This document shows positions 22,695-29,740 of a stretch of 64,000 nucleotides of DNA, piece after piece; the first letter of the stretch is position 1; each line of letters begins with the position of its first letter. Origin of the DNA: Streptomyces sp. GQFP (lineage in GTDB: Bacteria; Actinomycetota; Actinomycetes; Streptomycetales; Streptomycetaceae); the NCBI RefSeq assembly GCF_021545335.1, contig NZ_CP089312.1:4960001-5024000 (forward strand), read 5' to 3'. The position numbers were made by a program, and so were the translations under genes. Under the pieces are notes generated by a model. That model had not been told where the DNA came from, did no database searches, and saw nothing but the letters and a program-made list of their open reading frames with translations.

Positions 22695-24758
22695 TCAGCC
22701 CGCGGCGACCGCTTCTCGTGTACGGGCCGGGGAAGAGGCGGGTGACGAGGGTGTACGGCGGTCCAGGTGGACGACGACGTGGGCGTGGAAGCGGTCCACG
22801 GATTCGTCGACGCTGCGGATGAAGCCGGACTCGGCGTTGCCGCGGGTGTTGCCCATGCCGCGGAAGAGGGACAGGCGGAAGCCGGTGATCGGCGTGCCGT
22901 CCTTGGGCAGCAGGTCGGCCGGTTCCGGGCGGAGGCGTTCCAGGGTGCCGCGTGGACCGGGCGCCTGGCCGGCGAGCAGCGCCTCGACGTGCAAGTCGGC
23001 CGGGGCGTCGGACAGTTGGCGTACGAGCCGCTTGGACCAGGTGAGGGGGTAGCCCTGTTCGGGCGCCGCGATCTCGATGGACGTACGCAGCTTGCCGGTG
23101 CGCAGATCGGCGCAGAGGGCGAGGATGCCGGGGGTGCCGTCGATCCGGAGTTCGGCCTCCAGCCGGCCGTCGGTGCAGAGTCGGTCGGCGAGGGCGGCGC
23201 GACGGGTGCGCGGGTCGCTGCCGCGTTTCGCGCGCTGCACAGGCAGTACCTTCTGGCCGAGTTCGCCGCCCAGCCGCAGGCACACCTGCCGGACGAGCCG
23301 TTCCCAGCTCTCGACGACGTCGACCGCGCGCGAGTCGCCCTGGCACAGGGTCTCGTCGTCGATGCCGTTGCGTACGGGGACCCAGGCGGGGCCCATGTTC
23401 TGGAAGCCGTGGCAGCCGGAGTTCTCGTGCTGGAGGTAGTGCAGCAGTTCCTGGAGCAGCCAGGCGTGCGCCGCGTTGCCGACGCCCTCGTGACGGATCA
23501 GCATCTGGGCCTGGTGGGCGACTTCGGCCCAGGAGAGGTGCCAGAGGGCGACCTTGTGCTTGCGCCGGCCGTCCATCTTGACCTCGACCAGCGGGCTGCC
23601 GTCGAGTTCGACGTCGTTGGACAGGGTGATGACGGCCTCGTAGCCGCGCCGGGCGGCGATGTCCGCGTACGCCTGCACCTGGTCCGGCTTGAGGGAGTTG
23701 CCGTTCGTCTTCGTCTCGACGAGCGCCGTCCAGAGCTTGCCGGCCCGCTCGACCCGGATCACACCGTCGGGGCGGCGCGGGGTGTCTCCGTTGGGCAGGC
23801 TGACCTCCGTGAACGTCTCCATCCGGCCGGACGGCGCCCCGAACGCCGCCGTCAACCGCCGCCCGAACTCCGGGACTTGGGTCATCACCGACAGCAGCAC
23901 GGAGGTCGCCCGGGTCTCGCGCTCACGGTCGCTCTTGAGGGCGGAGGCCGGGAAGAGCCTCGCCACCCGCCAGGAGTCGTTCTCTGCGAGGGACTTCTTG
24001 GCCACCTTGGGGAGGGTGACCTTCTTCTTCGCGGTACGGGGGCGGGACGGGGCCTTGGCCGCCACCGGTTGATCCGGCGATACGGGTGACACCGACGGCA
24101 CGGGCAGTACGGACTCCACGGGGCGTTCGCTCGTCGCCTGGGTGGGGATGGCGGGCAGGGGCTCGGCCTGCGACTCCGGCGCCGCCGCAGCCGCCTCCTC
24201 CCCGGTCTCCGCCTCGTCGTCGATGTCGACCCCGAAGTCCGTTGCCAGGCCCGCGAGTCCGGACTCGTACCCTTGGCCGATCGCCCGGAACTTCCAGTCC
24301 CCGCCCCGCCGGTACAACTCGCCGAAGAGCAGGGCGCCCACCTCGCCGGGGTTCTCGATGGAGAAGCGCAGCAGGCTCTCGCCGGCACCGTCGGCGAGCG
24401 TCAGGCACAGGTCGTGCAGGTCGGAGAAGCGTGCGCCCTCGTAACGGCTCGCCGCGACGACGATCCGCTCGGCGTCGTCCGCGATCGCCGTCAGGTCGAA
24501 GGTGATGCGGTCCTCGTTGCCGTCGGCCGTAGGTGCCTTGCCCAGCAGTTGCACACTGCCGTCGGCGGCGACGGGGTTGTTGTAGAAGTAGAAGTCCCCG
24601 TCGCCGCGCACCTTGCCGTCGGCGGTCAGCAGCAGGACGGACACATCCGCGTCGCCCTCCCCGGACGGGCTGCTCCAGCTCAGCCGCACCATCACCGAGC
24701 CGACGTCCTCGCTCAGCGCCGACAGACCGACGTTGGCGCCCTTGACCATCTCGTGCAT
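22695..24758 (-). CDS. TerD-domain protein fused to a PD-(D/E)XK-like nuclease
   Basis: A 687-residue fusion. Residues 1-180 are a TerD (calcium-binding, tellurite/phage-stress) domain: VKGANVGLSAL start, DADVSVLLLTADGKVRGDGDFYFYNNP and IENPGEVGALLFGELYRRGGDWKFRAIGQGY. A Pro/Ala linker follows. About 285-450 looks like a restriction-endonuclease fold, with PDG (D331) before a strand and ETK (E348, K350) in LWTALVETKTNGNSLKPDQ, the classical D...ExK spacing. The C-terminal 200 residues are unrecognised. TerD-nuclease fusions are consistent with the Ter stress/defence systems described in bacteria. ATG 24758 matches the family start. Nuclease activity is inferred from motifs only. Confidence 0.8.
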   Translation of the reverse strand: MHEMVKGANVGLSALSEDVGSVMVRLSWSSPSGEGDADVSVLLLTADGKVRGDGDFYFYNNPVAADGSVQLLGKAPTADGNEDRITFDLTAIADDAERIVVAASRYEGARFSDLHDLCLTLADGAGESLLRFSIENPGEVGALLFGELYRRGGDWKFRAIGQGYESGLAGLATDFGVDIDDEAETGEEAAAAAPESQAEPLPAIPTQATSERPVESVLPVPSVSPVSPDQPVAAKAPSRPRTAKKKVTLPKVAKKSLAENDSWRVARLFPASALKSDRERETRATSVLLSVMTQVPEFGRRLTAAFGAPSGRMETFTEVSLPNGDTPRRPDGVIRVERAGKLWTALVETKTNGNSLKPDQVQAYADIAARRGYEAVITLSNDVELDGSPLVEVKMDGRRKHKVALWHLSWAEVAHQAQMLIRHEGVGNAAHAWLLQELLHYLQHENSGCHGFQNMGPAWVPVRNGIDDETLCQGDSRAVDVVESWERLVRQVCLRLGGELGQKVLPVQRAKRGSDPRTRRAALADRLCTDGRLEAELRIDGTPGILALCADLRTGKLRTSIEIAAPEQGYPLTWSKRLVRQLSDAPADLHVEALLAGQAPGPRGTLERLRPEPADLLPKDGTPITGFRLSLFRGMGNTRGNAESGFIRSVDESVDRFHAHVVVHLDRRTPSSPASSPARTREAVAAG

Positions 24759-24875
24759 GAGGCCCCCAGATGCACCGCAGTGACATGTGACGCGCACCAC
24801 ACCCCGCGCATCAAGGGAACCCTAGCGCCGCACAACGACCAATGACCCCAAATGGCAGAAAGCGACCACTCCTGG

Positions 24876-25544
24876 CTACTTCTCGAAAGCCTCCCGGAAC
24901 ATGGCCCTCGCCTCGTCCGTCGCCTCGGTCGTGCCGCCGCAGATCGGGACGATTCCGTTGATGCTGTCGGCGGTGACGAGGTAGTGGGCGCCGAGCGGGA
25001 AGTCCGGTGCCTCCGAGTTGCCGTTGTCGCTGCTGAGGCGGACCTCGTGGGAAGGGTTGGCCAGGTTGGGGTCGAGGCGGTACCAGTGGTCGACCCGGAG
25101 GACCACGAGGTCGCCCTGTTCGGCCGTCACCGTGCCCTCGAAGGCGAGGTCGTGGCGGCGCAGGGAGTCGGGCGTGGGCGCCACGCACTTCACCGCCGCC
25201 GAGTCGCCGTCCGCGAGGATCAGGGTCTGGGGCTGAAGCCCGGGCACTTGACCGCCCTCCGCCGCCGCACCTGCCCCCGCCTTGTCCGCCGTACCCTCTC
25301 CGCCTTGCGCGACGCCCCAGGTGACACCGCCTCCCACCGCCAGCAGCAGTGCGGTGAACGCCATCGCCGGTACGAGGCGGCGGCGCGGCACTCCTCGTAC
25401 GGGGCTCTTGGCCGCAGTTGCCTTTGTGCTTGTACTTGTACTCATCGTGGCCTCCACAAGACGGGGGACGTCGGGTCGCGGAGCCTTCGAGGTCAGTGCC
25501 GGGTCCGTGGCCTTCAGGTGGGCCAGCAACTCGTCGTCGTTCAT
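24876..25544 (-). CDS. Putative membrane anti-sigma-type protein
   Basis: A 222-residue protein with a short cytoplasmic N-terminus beginning MNDDELLAHLKATDP, one membrane segment at about 58-78 (LVPAMAFTALLLAVGGGVTWG) and an extracytoplasmic domain with two cysteines. The ATG overlaps the sigma-factor stop as ATGA, the classic arrangement of a sigma factor and its anti-sigma partner. The N-terminal helix resembles the sigma-binding segment of many actinobacterial anti-sigma proteins but has no zinc-binding HxxxCxxC. I infer that it holds the sigma factor at the membrane until an envelope signal arrives. Confidence 0.7.
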   Translation of the reverse strand: MNDDELLAHLKATDPALTSKAPRPDVPRLVEATMSTSTSTKATAAKSPVRGVPRRRLVPAMAFTALLLAVGGGVTWGVAQGGEGTADKAGAGAAAEGGQVPGLQPQTLILADGDSAAVKCVAPTPDSLRRHDLAFEGTVTAEQGDLVVLRVDHWYRLDPNLANPSHEVRLSSDNGNSEAPDFPLGAHYLVTADSINGIVPICGGTTEATDEARAMFREAFEK

Positions 25545-26149
25545 CGACTGCTCCTTCCGTTTCCGTTTCCGGTTTCTTGTCCTTCGTCCGTCTCATGTCT
25601 GGGGCGTGGGGCGGTCTTTCGCTCCAGTTGGGCCGCCAGTTTCTTTTTCGCGCGGTGCAGCCGGATGCTCACGGCGTTCGCGCTCAGGCCGGTCACCTCG
25701 GCGATCCGGCTCGGGGTCAGCTCCTCGTACGCCCACAGGAGGACCACCTCCCGGTCCAGCGCGCGGAGTTGGGCGAGCGCCGCGTGCAGGGCGGTGTGGT
25801 CGGGGTCCCCTTTCTCCCTCGCCGCGCCCGGCGCCGTCCACGTCAGGCGTTCCAGCAGGGAGCGTCTACGCCGGTCCGCGCGGCGGGCGTTGGCCAGGCA
25901 GCGTCGGGCCACGCCGTAGCACCAGGGCAGTACGGCGTCCGGGTCGAGGACGTGCCCCGGTGCCCCCAGGCCCGGTACGTCCTCGATCCTGCGCCACAGC
26001 ACCAGCAGCGTCTCCGAGAGGATGTCGTCGACCTGGTCGGCGTCGGCGCGCCGCAGCAGATAGCGGTGCAGCGGCTCCGTCACGACCTGCGCCAACGCCT
26101 CGAAGCGAACCCGTTGATCCCGGGCAGCCCTCTGTTCCGTGTCCGTCAT
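25541..26149 (-). CDS. ECF-type RNA polymerase sigma factor
   Basis: A 202-residue sigma-70 family protein. Region 2 is visible as HRYLLRRADADQVDDILSETLLVLW (about 28-52), followed by VARRCLANARR. Region 4 is ALAQLRALDREVVLLWAYEELTPSRIAEVTGLSANAVSIRLHRAKKKL (about 120-170). Regions 1.1 and 3 are missing, as expected for ECF factors. ATG 26149 is chosen; a GTG 12 bases upstream is possible. It overlaps the membrane anti-sigma gene by ATGA, so the pair should be co-translated. Its target promoters are not evident. Confidence 0.88.
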   Translation of the reverse strand: MTDTEQRAARDQRVRFEALAQVVTEPLHRYLLRRADADQVDDILSETLLVLWRRIEDVPGLGAPGHVLDPDAVLPWCYGVARRCLANARRADRRRRSLLERLTWTAPGAAREKGDPDHTALHAALAQLRALDREVVLLWAYEELTPSRIAEVTGLSANAVSIRLHRAKKKLAAQLERKTAPRPRHETDEGQETGNGNGRSSR

Positions 26150-26226
26150 GGATTCCACGACCTGCCTTGTCCGGCACAGGGGGGATCCTTTCACCGCCGC
26201 TCAGTTACGTCGGTTCCAAGTGACAG

Positions 26227-26979
26227 TCACCGCTTCTCGTACGGGTTCGACGGCTCCGGGACCTTCTTCACGGACCCCGCGTCCAGCACCGGCGGCCACG
26301 CCGCGTCCGATCCCAGCTTGCCCTTGGGCACCCACGTTCCGGTGACCGTGACCCAGGTGTCCGTCACCGGGGCGTCGGCGTCGCGGATCTCGACCTTGCC
26401 CGCCGCCGCGTCGGCCGCGCAGCAGGAGACGAGGAGGCGGGTGACGTACCAGGTGCCGTCGTCCCCGTGGGTGACGAAGCCGGTCAGGCTGACGGTACGG
26501 CCCTTCAGGGACCGTCCGCTGTCGAAGATCGCGCGTGAGCTGAACTCGCCGACCGTCAGCTTCAGTGGATTCCCGGCGGGCAGCGCGGGGAACGCGCCCA
26601 CACCCTGCGCGGCCTGCTGCGCCGCCTCCCGGTCCGCGCTGTACGAGCCCAGGGCGGGCGGCGGGAAGAGGAGCAGCGCGAGGGCGGGAAGGGTGAGCAG
26701 CCAGGCGATCCGGGGTCCGTGACCATGACTATGACCATGACCGTGCTGCTCGTTGCCGTCGTGCTCGCCACCGTCGTCCACGTGGCCGTCCGCCTCCGCC
26801 TCGGCCCGCTGGGTCAAGGCGGCCACCACCCCCAACACCACCAGCACAACCCCGGACACCACCAGGTAAGGCCGCAACCCCGCCTGCACATACCGCAGAT
26901 ACAGCTCGCTGAACAGCGAGATCCGCAGCACCGCCCCGCCCGTGAGCAGCAACAGCACGGCAGCCCCGTACCGCCTCAC
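26227..26979 (-). CDS. TIGR03943 / DUF1980 membrane protein with His-rich loop
   Basis: A 250-residue partner of the permease encoded just upstream. Two N-terminal membrane segments (about 5-24 and 36-58) are followed by a His-rich loop (HGHGHSHGHG, about 83-92), another hydrophobic helix, and a C-terminal soluble domain with VTGFV-type strands, RLLVSCCAADA and WVTVTGTW typical of TIGR03943. Its GTG overlaps the permease stop (TGTGA), so the two are coupled. The His cluster and CC pair suggest metal handling; the substrate of this two-component permease family is not established. Confidence 0.85.
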   Translation of the reverse strand: MRRYGAAVLLLLTGGAVLRISLFSELYLRYVQAGLRPYLVVSGVVLVVLGVVAALTQRAEAEADGHVDDGGEHDGNEQHGHGHSHGHGPRIAWLLTLPALALLLFPPPALGSYSADREAAQQAAQGVGAFPALPAGNPLKLTVGEFSSRAIFDSGRSLKGRTVSLTGFVTHGDDGTWYVTRLLVSCCAADAAAGKVEIRDADAPVTDTWVTVTGTWVPKGKLGSDAAWPPVLDAGSVKKVPEPSNPYEKR

Positions 26980-28013
26980 AGCAACCACCACCCGACGACG
27001 ACACTGCTGGCGACCGCGACGACCCACGTCGCCGAGGAGAACCGGACGGCGAAGGACCGGCCGAAGGTGCCCGCCTGGAGGGCGAAGAGTTTCAGGTCGA
27101 CCATCGGGCCGACCACCATGAAGGCGAGCCGGGCCGTGGGTGAGAAGCCGCTGAGCGAGGCGGCGACGAAGGCGTCCGCCTCGCTGCACACGCACAGCAC
27201 CACCGCCAGTACGGCGAGCAGCAGCACGGACAGCCAGGGCGAGCCGGTGAACACGTCGAGCACGGATCTCGGTACGACGATGTTGAAGGTCGCCGCCGCG
27301 CCCGCGCCCAGCACCAGGAAGCCGCCCGCGTGCAGGAAGTCGTGCTGGAGCCCGGGCAGGAAGCCCCGCCAGCCGGAGTCGGACGCCCCGCCGGCCGAGG
27401 TCGGTTTCCGCAGCCACTCGTCACGCCCGAACCGCGCCCACAGCCAGCCCATGATCACCGACGTGGCGAGGGAGGCGACCAGCCGCCCGAGCACCATGTC
27501 CGGCTGCCCGGGGAAGGCGATGGAGGTCGCCACGAGCACCACGGGATTGATGGCCGGGGCGGAGAGGAGGAAGGCGAGTGCGGCGGCCGGAGCGACCCCC
27601 CGCCGCATGAGACTCCCCGCCACGGGCACGGACGCGCACTCGCACCCCGGGAGTACGACCCCGGCGGCGCCCGCGATGGGCACGGCGAGCGCCTGGTTGC
27701 GCGGGAGCAGCCGGGTGAACACCTTCTCCGGTACGAAGGCCGCGATCGCCGCCGACACCACCGTGCCGAGGAGCAGGAAGGGCACCGCCTGGACGACGAC
27801 CGCCGTGAACACCGTCCACCAGGCGGCCACGGCGGGTGTGTACAGGTCGAGGGCGAGGGTCGGTCCGAGGACGGAGGCAACGGTCGCGATGACGATCAGC
27901 GCGAGCCCGGCGACGACGGCGTACGCGACGGCGCGGACGGCGAACCGCAGCCCGTCGACCACACGAGTCCCGCCGCCGTACTGGCCGTACCCGCCGCCGT
28001 GCTCGCTGTCCAC
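26976..28013 (-). CDS. UPF0718-family permease
   Basis: A 345-residue integral membrane protein with about eight hydrophobic segments. The family hallmark is clear: LPGCECASVPVAGSLMRRG (about 119-137) followed by APAAALAFLLSAPAINPVVL, then a second half beginning HAGGFLVLGAGAAATF and ending MVDLKLFALQAGTFG. It is the partner of the downstream TIGR03943 protein, with overlapping stop and start codons. The conserved CxC in the first half could ligate a thiophilic metal or organomercurial-like compound; transport of a metal or small oxyanion is a reasonable but unproven guess. I found no clear Zur-type box upstream. Confidence 0.87.
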   Translation of the reverse strand: MDSEHGGGYGQYGGGTRVVDGLRFAVRAVAYAVVAGLALIVIATVASVLGPTLALDLYTPAVAAWWTVFTAVVVQAVPFLLLGTVVSAAIAAFVPEKVFTRLLPRNQALAVPIAGAAGVVLPGCECASVPVAGSLMRRGVAPAAALAFLLSAPAINPVVLVATSIAFPGQPDMVLGRLVASLATSVIMGWLWARFGRDEWLRKPTSAGGASDSGWRGFLPGLQHDFLHAGGFLVLGAGAAATFNIVVPRSVLDVFTGSPWLSVLLLAVLAVVLCVCSEADAFVAASLSGFSPTARLAFMVVGPMVDLKLFALQAGTFGRSFAVRFSSATWVVAVASSVVVGWWLL

Positions 28014-28092
28014 GCGCTCGTACCGTCCCGGTGAAATGTGCAGAGGTCCGGCCGCAGGCTAACCCCCGGGACTGTGCGCCACCCGACCTTCG

Positions 28093-29436
28093 TCAGAGAG
28101 GAGGCTGTGCGGGCGCGGGCCCGAGGGTGGTCGTGCCGGGGGCCGTACGGTGGCCCAGTCCCGTCCGATAGGCGTCGAGCGCGGCCTCGACGCGTCCCGT
28201 CCGGCGCAGCAGATCGCCGAGCAGTCGGCACAGGTCGGCGAGGTCACCGGCGGCGCCCGCGCGTTCCAGGACACTCAGGGCGCGGACGTAGTGCTCCTCC
28301 GCCTTCTCCGTGTCCCGGGCGTCCTCGGCGATGATGCCGAGGAGGCGGTGGGCGGCGGCCGAGTGCATGGCGCCGCGCTCCGACGAGAAGTCCCCGAGTA
28401 CGTCGTGCAGCAGCGCCGCCGCCTCCTCGGACTTGCCGCGCCGGTGCAGTACGTCGGCCAGCTCGACCGCGACCTGGCTGCTGTAGAGGGCGGCACGCTT
28501 GGCGGAGAGCATGGCCTGCGCCTCCCGCAACTCACCTTCCGCACGGGCGAGTTCGCCCTGCTGGGCGTACAAGTACCCGCGCATCCAGTGACAGTTGGCC
28601 AGCTCGGTACGGATCTGGAGCTGCCGGTACAGCTCGGAGGCCTTGGCCAGCGAGGCGTCGGCCTCGGCGTACCGCCCCTCGGCGAGCATCGTCCGGGCGA
28701 CCTGCCGGTGCATGCGGGCGATCAGCGCCGGGTCGCTCACCTGCGGGGCGAGCGCGAGGGCGAGTTCGGCGGCCTGGGCGGCGCGGGCTTGGGCGCCCAT
28801 GTCCATGTAGGGGGCGATGGAGCTGGCGTACAGGGGCAGCAGGGCATCGGGATCGTGCAGCCCGCTGCGGTTCAACTCGTCGATGGTGGACTCGAGAAGG
28901 TATACGGAATAACGGAGTTCACCGGCGAGATAGTGAGCGACGGCGCGCCCGCGCAAGGCGGGCACCCTCCCGGTGAGCGGCCCATCGGCCAGACACCTCT
29001 CCGCCAGCTCGAAGTACTCCTGGGCGGCGCCGAGATCGCCGGTCTCCACCCCGCACTCGCCGAGCCCGAGCAGGGCGGCGGCTTCCTCGGGGAGGAGCCC
29101 GAGCGTGGCGGCCTCCTCCCTCAACTCGCCGTACTGCTTGGCCGCCGCCTCGGTCTCGCCGGTGGCGAGGGTGCGCTGGGCGTCGGTCAGCCGGAGCCGA
29201 ACATCCGTGGCCAGATGGGCCGGACGCCCGGTCACCAGTTCCTCGTACGCCACCCCGAGCCGCTCGGCGATGTGCCGCAACGCCTCGTCGGAGGCCCGCA
29301 CGCGGCCCGCCTCCAGCGTGGAGATGTACGCGGGGGTGTAGGCGGGCTCCGCCAACTGCCTCTGCGTCAGCCCCTGCTCGATACGCAGCCGCTGCACCCT
29401 GCGCCCGATGACTTCCGGGTCGTCGCGCTCCACCAT
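28093..29436 (-). CDS. XRE-family HTH regulator with TPR sensor domain
   Basis: A 447-residue cytoplasmic regulator. HTH at about residues 8-65 (LTQRQLAEPAYTPAYISTLEAG). Residues about 75-430 are consecutive tetratricopeptide repeats, e.g. LGAAQEYFELAERCLADG, AEADASLAKASELYRQL and EKAEEHYVRALSVLERAG. HTH-TPR layout equals the RRNPP peptide-pheromone receptors (PlcR, Rgg-like, AimR). Directly divergent, 148 bases away, is a 51-residue secreted peptide gene, and a near-perfect AT-rich palindrome lies between the two starts. I infer a peptide-responsive switch; a ligand-independent housekeeping TPR regulator is the alternative. ATG 29436 follows AGGGGAG. Confidence 0.85.
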   Translation of the reverse strand: MVERDDPEVIGRRVQRLRIEQGLTQRQLAEPAYTPAYISTLEAGRVRASDEALRHIAERLGVAYEELVTGRPAHLATDVRLRLTDAQRTLATGETEAAAKQYGELREEAATLGLLPEEAAALLGLGECGVETGDLGAAQEYFELAERCLADGPLTGRVPALRGRAVAHYLAGELRYSVYLLESTIDELNRSGLHDPDALLPLYASSIAPYMDMGAQARAAQAAELALALAPQVSDPALIARMHRQVARTMLAEGRYAEADASLAKASELYRQLQIRTELANCHWMRGYLYAQQGELARAEGELREAQAMLSAKRAALYSSQVAVELADVLHRRGKSEEAAALLHDVLGDFSSERGAMHSAAAHRLLGIIAEDARDTEKAEEHYVRALSVLERAGAAGDLADLCRLLGDLLRRTGRVEAALDAYRTGLGHRTAPGTTTLGPAPAQPPL

Positions 29437-29497
29437 CGCCCAACTCCCCTGCGCCTACTTGCCGTTGAGGTCCGCCAAGCTCTACGTTAAGCCACGG

Positions 29498-29513
29498 ATT
29501 AAACGCGCTTAAT
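29498..29513. promoter_or_regulatory. AT-rich palindrome between regulator and peptide genes, likely operator
   Basis: ATTAAACGCGCTTAAT is a 16-bp palindrome with a single mismatched pair. Another half-like site, GTTAAG, lies at 29486-29491. The AT-rich arms stand out strongly from the surrounding GC-rich DNA. It sits midway between the divergent starts at 29436 and 29585, an ideal place for the XRE-TPR protein to control both genes. Confidence 0.6.
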
Positions 29514-29570
29514 ACATCGCTGTTATCGCTGTACATCGCTGGAATCGCTGGAATCGCTGTCGTCGCTGTT
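29514..29570 (+). repeat. Nine-base direct repeats (ATCGCTG core) before the peptide gene
   Basis: Six copies of an ATCGCTG-like core recur with a spacing of about 9 to 10 bases (CATCGCTG, TATCGCTG, CATCGCTG, AATCGCTG, AATCGCTG, CGTCGCTG). They fill the leader upstream of the GTG at 29585. They could bind protein cooperatively on one DNA face or simply be slippage-born. Confidence 0.7.
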
Positions 29571-29584
29571 GTTGCGAGGTTGCC

Positions 29585-29740
29585 GTGCTCTCACACACCA
29601 GAGCGATCTGCGCGGCGATCGTCGCCGCCGCCACACTCATCGTCGCAGCGAACGCGTGGCCGGCGCGGGCGGCGGAGCCGCGCGAGCCGACGGTGGGCGC
29701 TACTTGGAGCGCTGCCTCGGCAGCGGAATCATCACCATGA
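29585..29740 (+). CDS. Small secreted peptide precursor (51 residues)
   Basis: Not a named family. A GTG at 29585 with GCGAGG 5 bases upstream opens a 51-codon frame with strong G/C third-position bias. The product has a basic start (HTR), a hydrophobic core (residues 8-23, AICAAIVAAATLIVAA) and a signal-peptidase site near ARAA, leaving about 20 mature residues beginning EPREPTVGA and ending ESSP. It is divergent from the XRE-TPR regulator and overlaps the convergent STAND-TPR gene by 9 bases at its 3' end. By analogy with RRNPP systems it could be a pro-pheromone for the neighbour; the sequence alone proves only a secreted peptide. Confidence 0.6.
   Translation: MLSHTRAICAAIVAAATLIVAANAWPARAAEPREPTVGATWSAASAAESSP

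Noticed and set aside
28014..28092. Zur box before the permease pair
   Set aside because: No palindrome resembling the TGAAAATGATTTTCA-type site could be found in the spacer.
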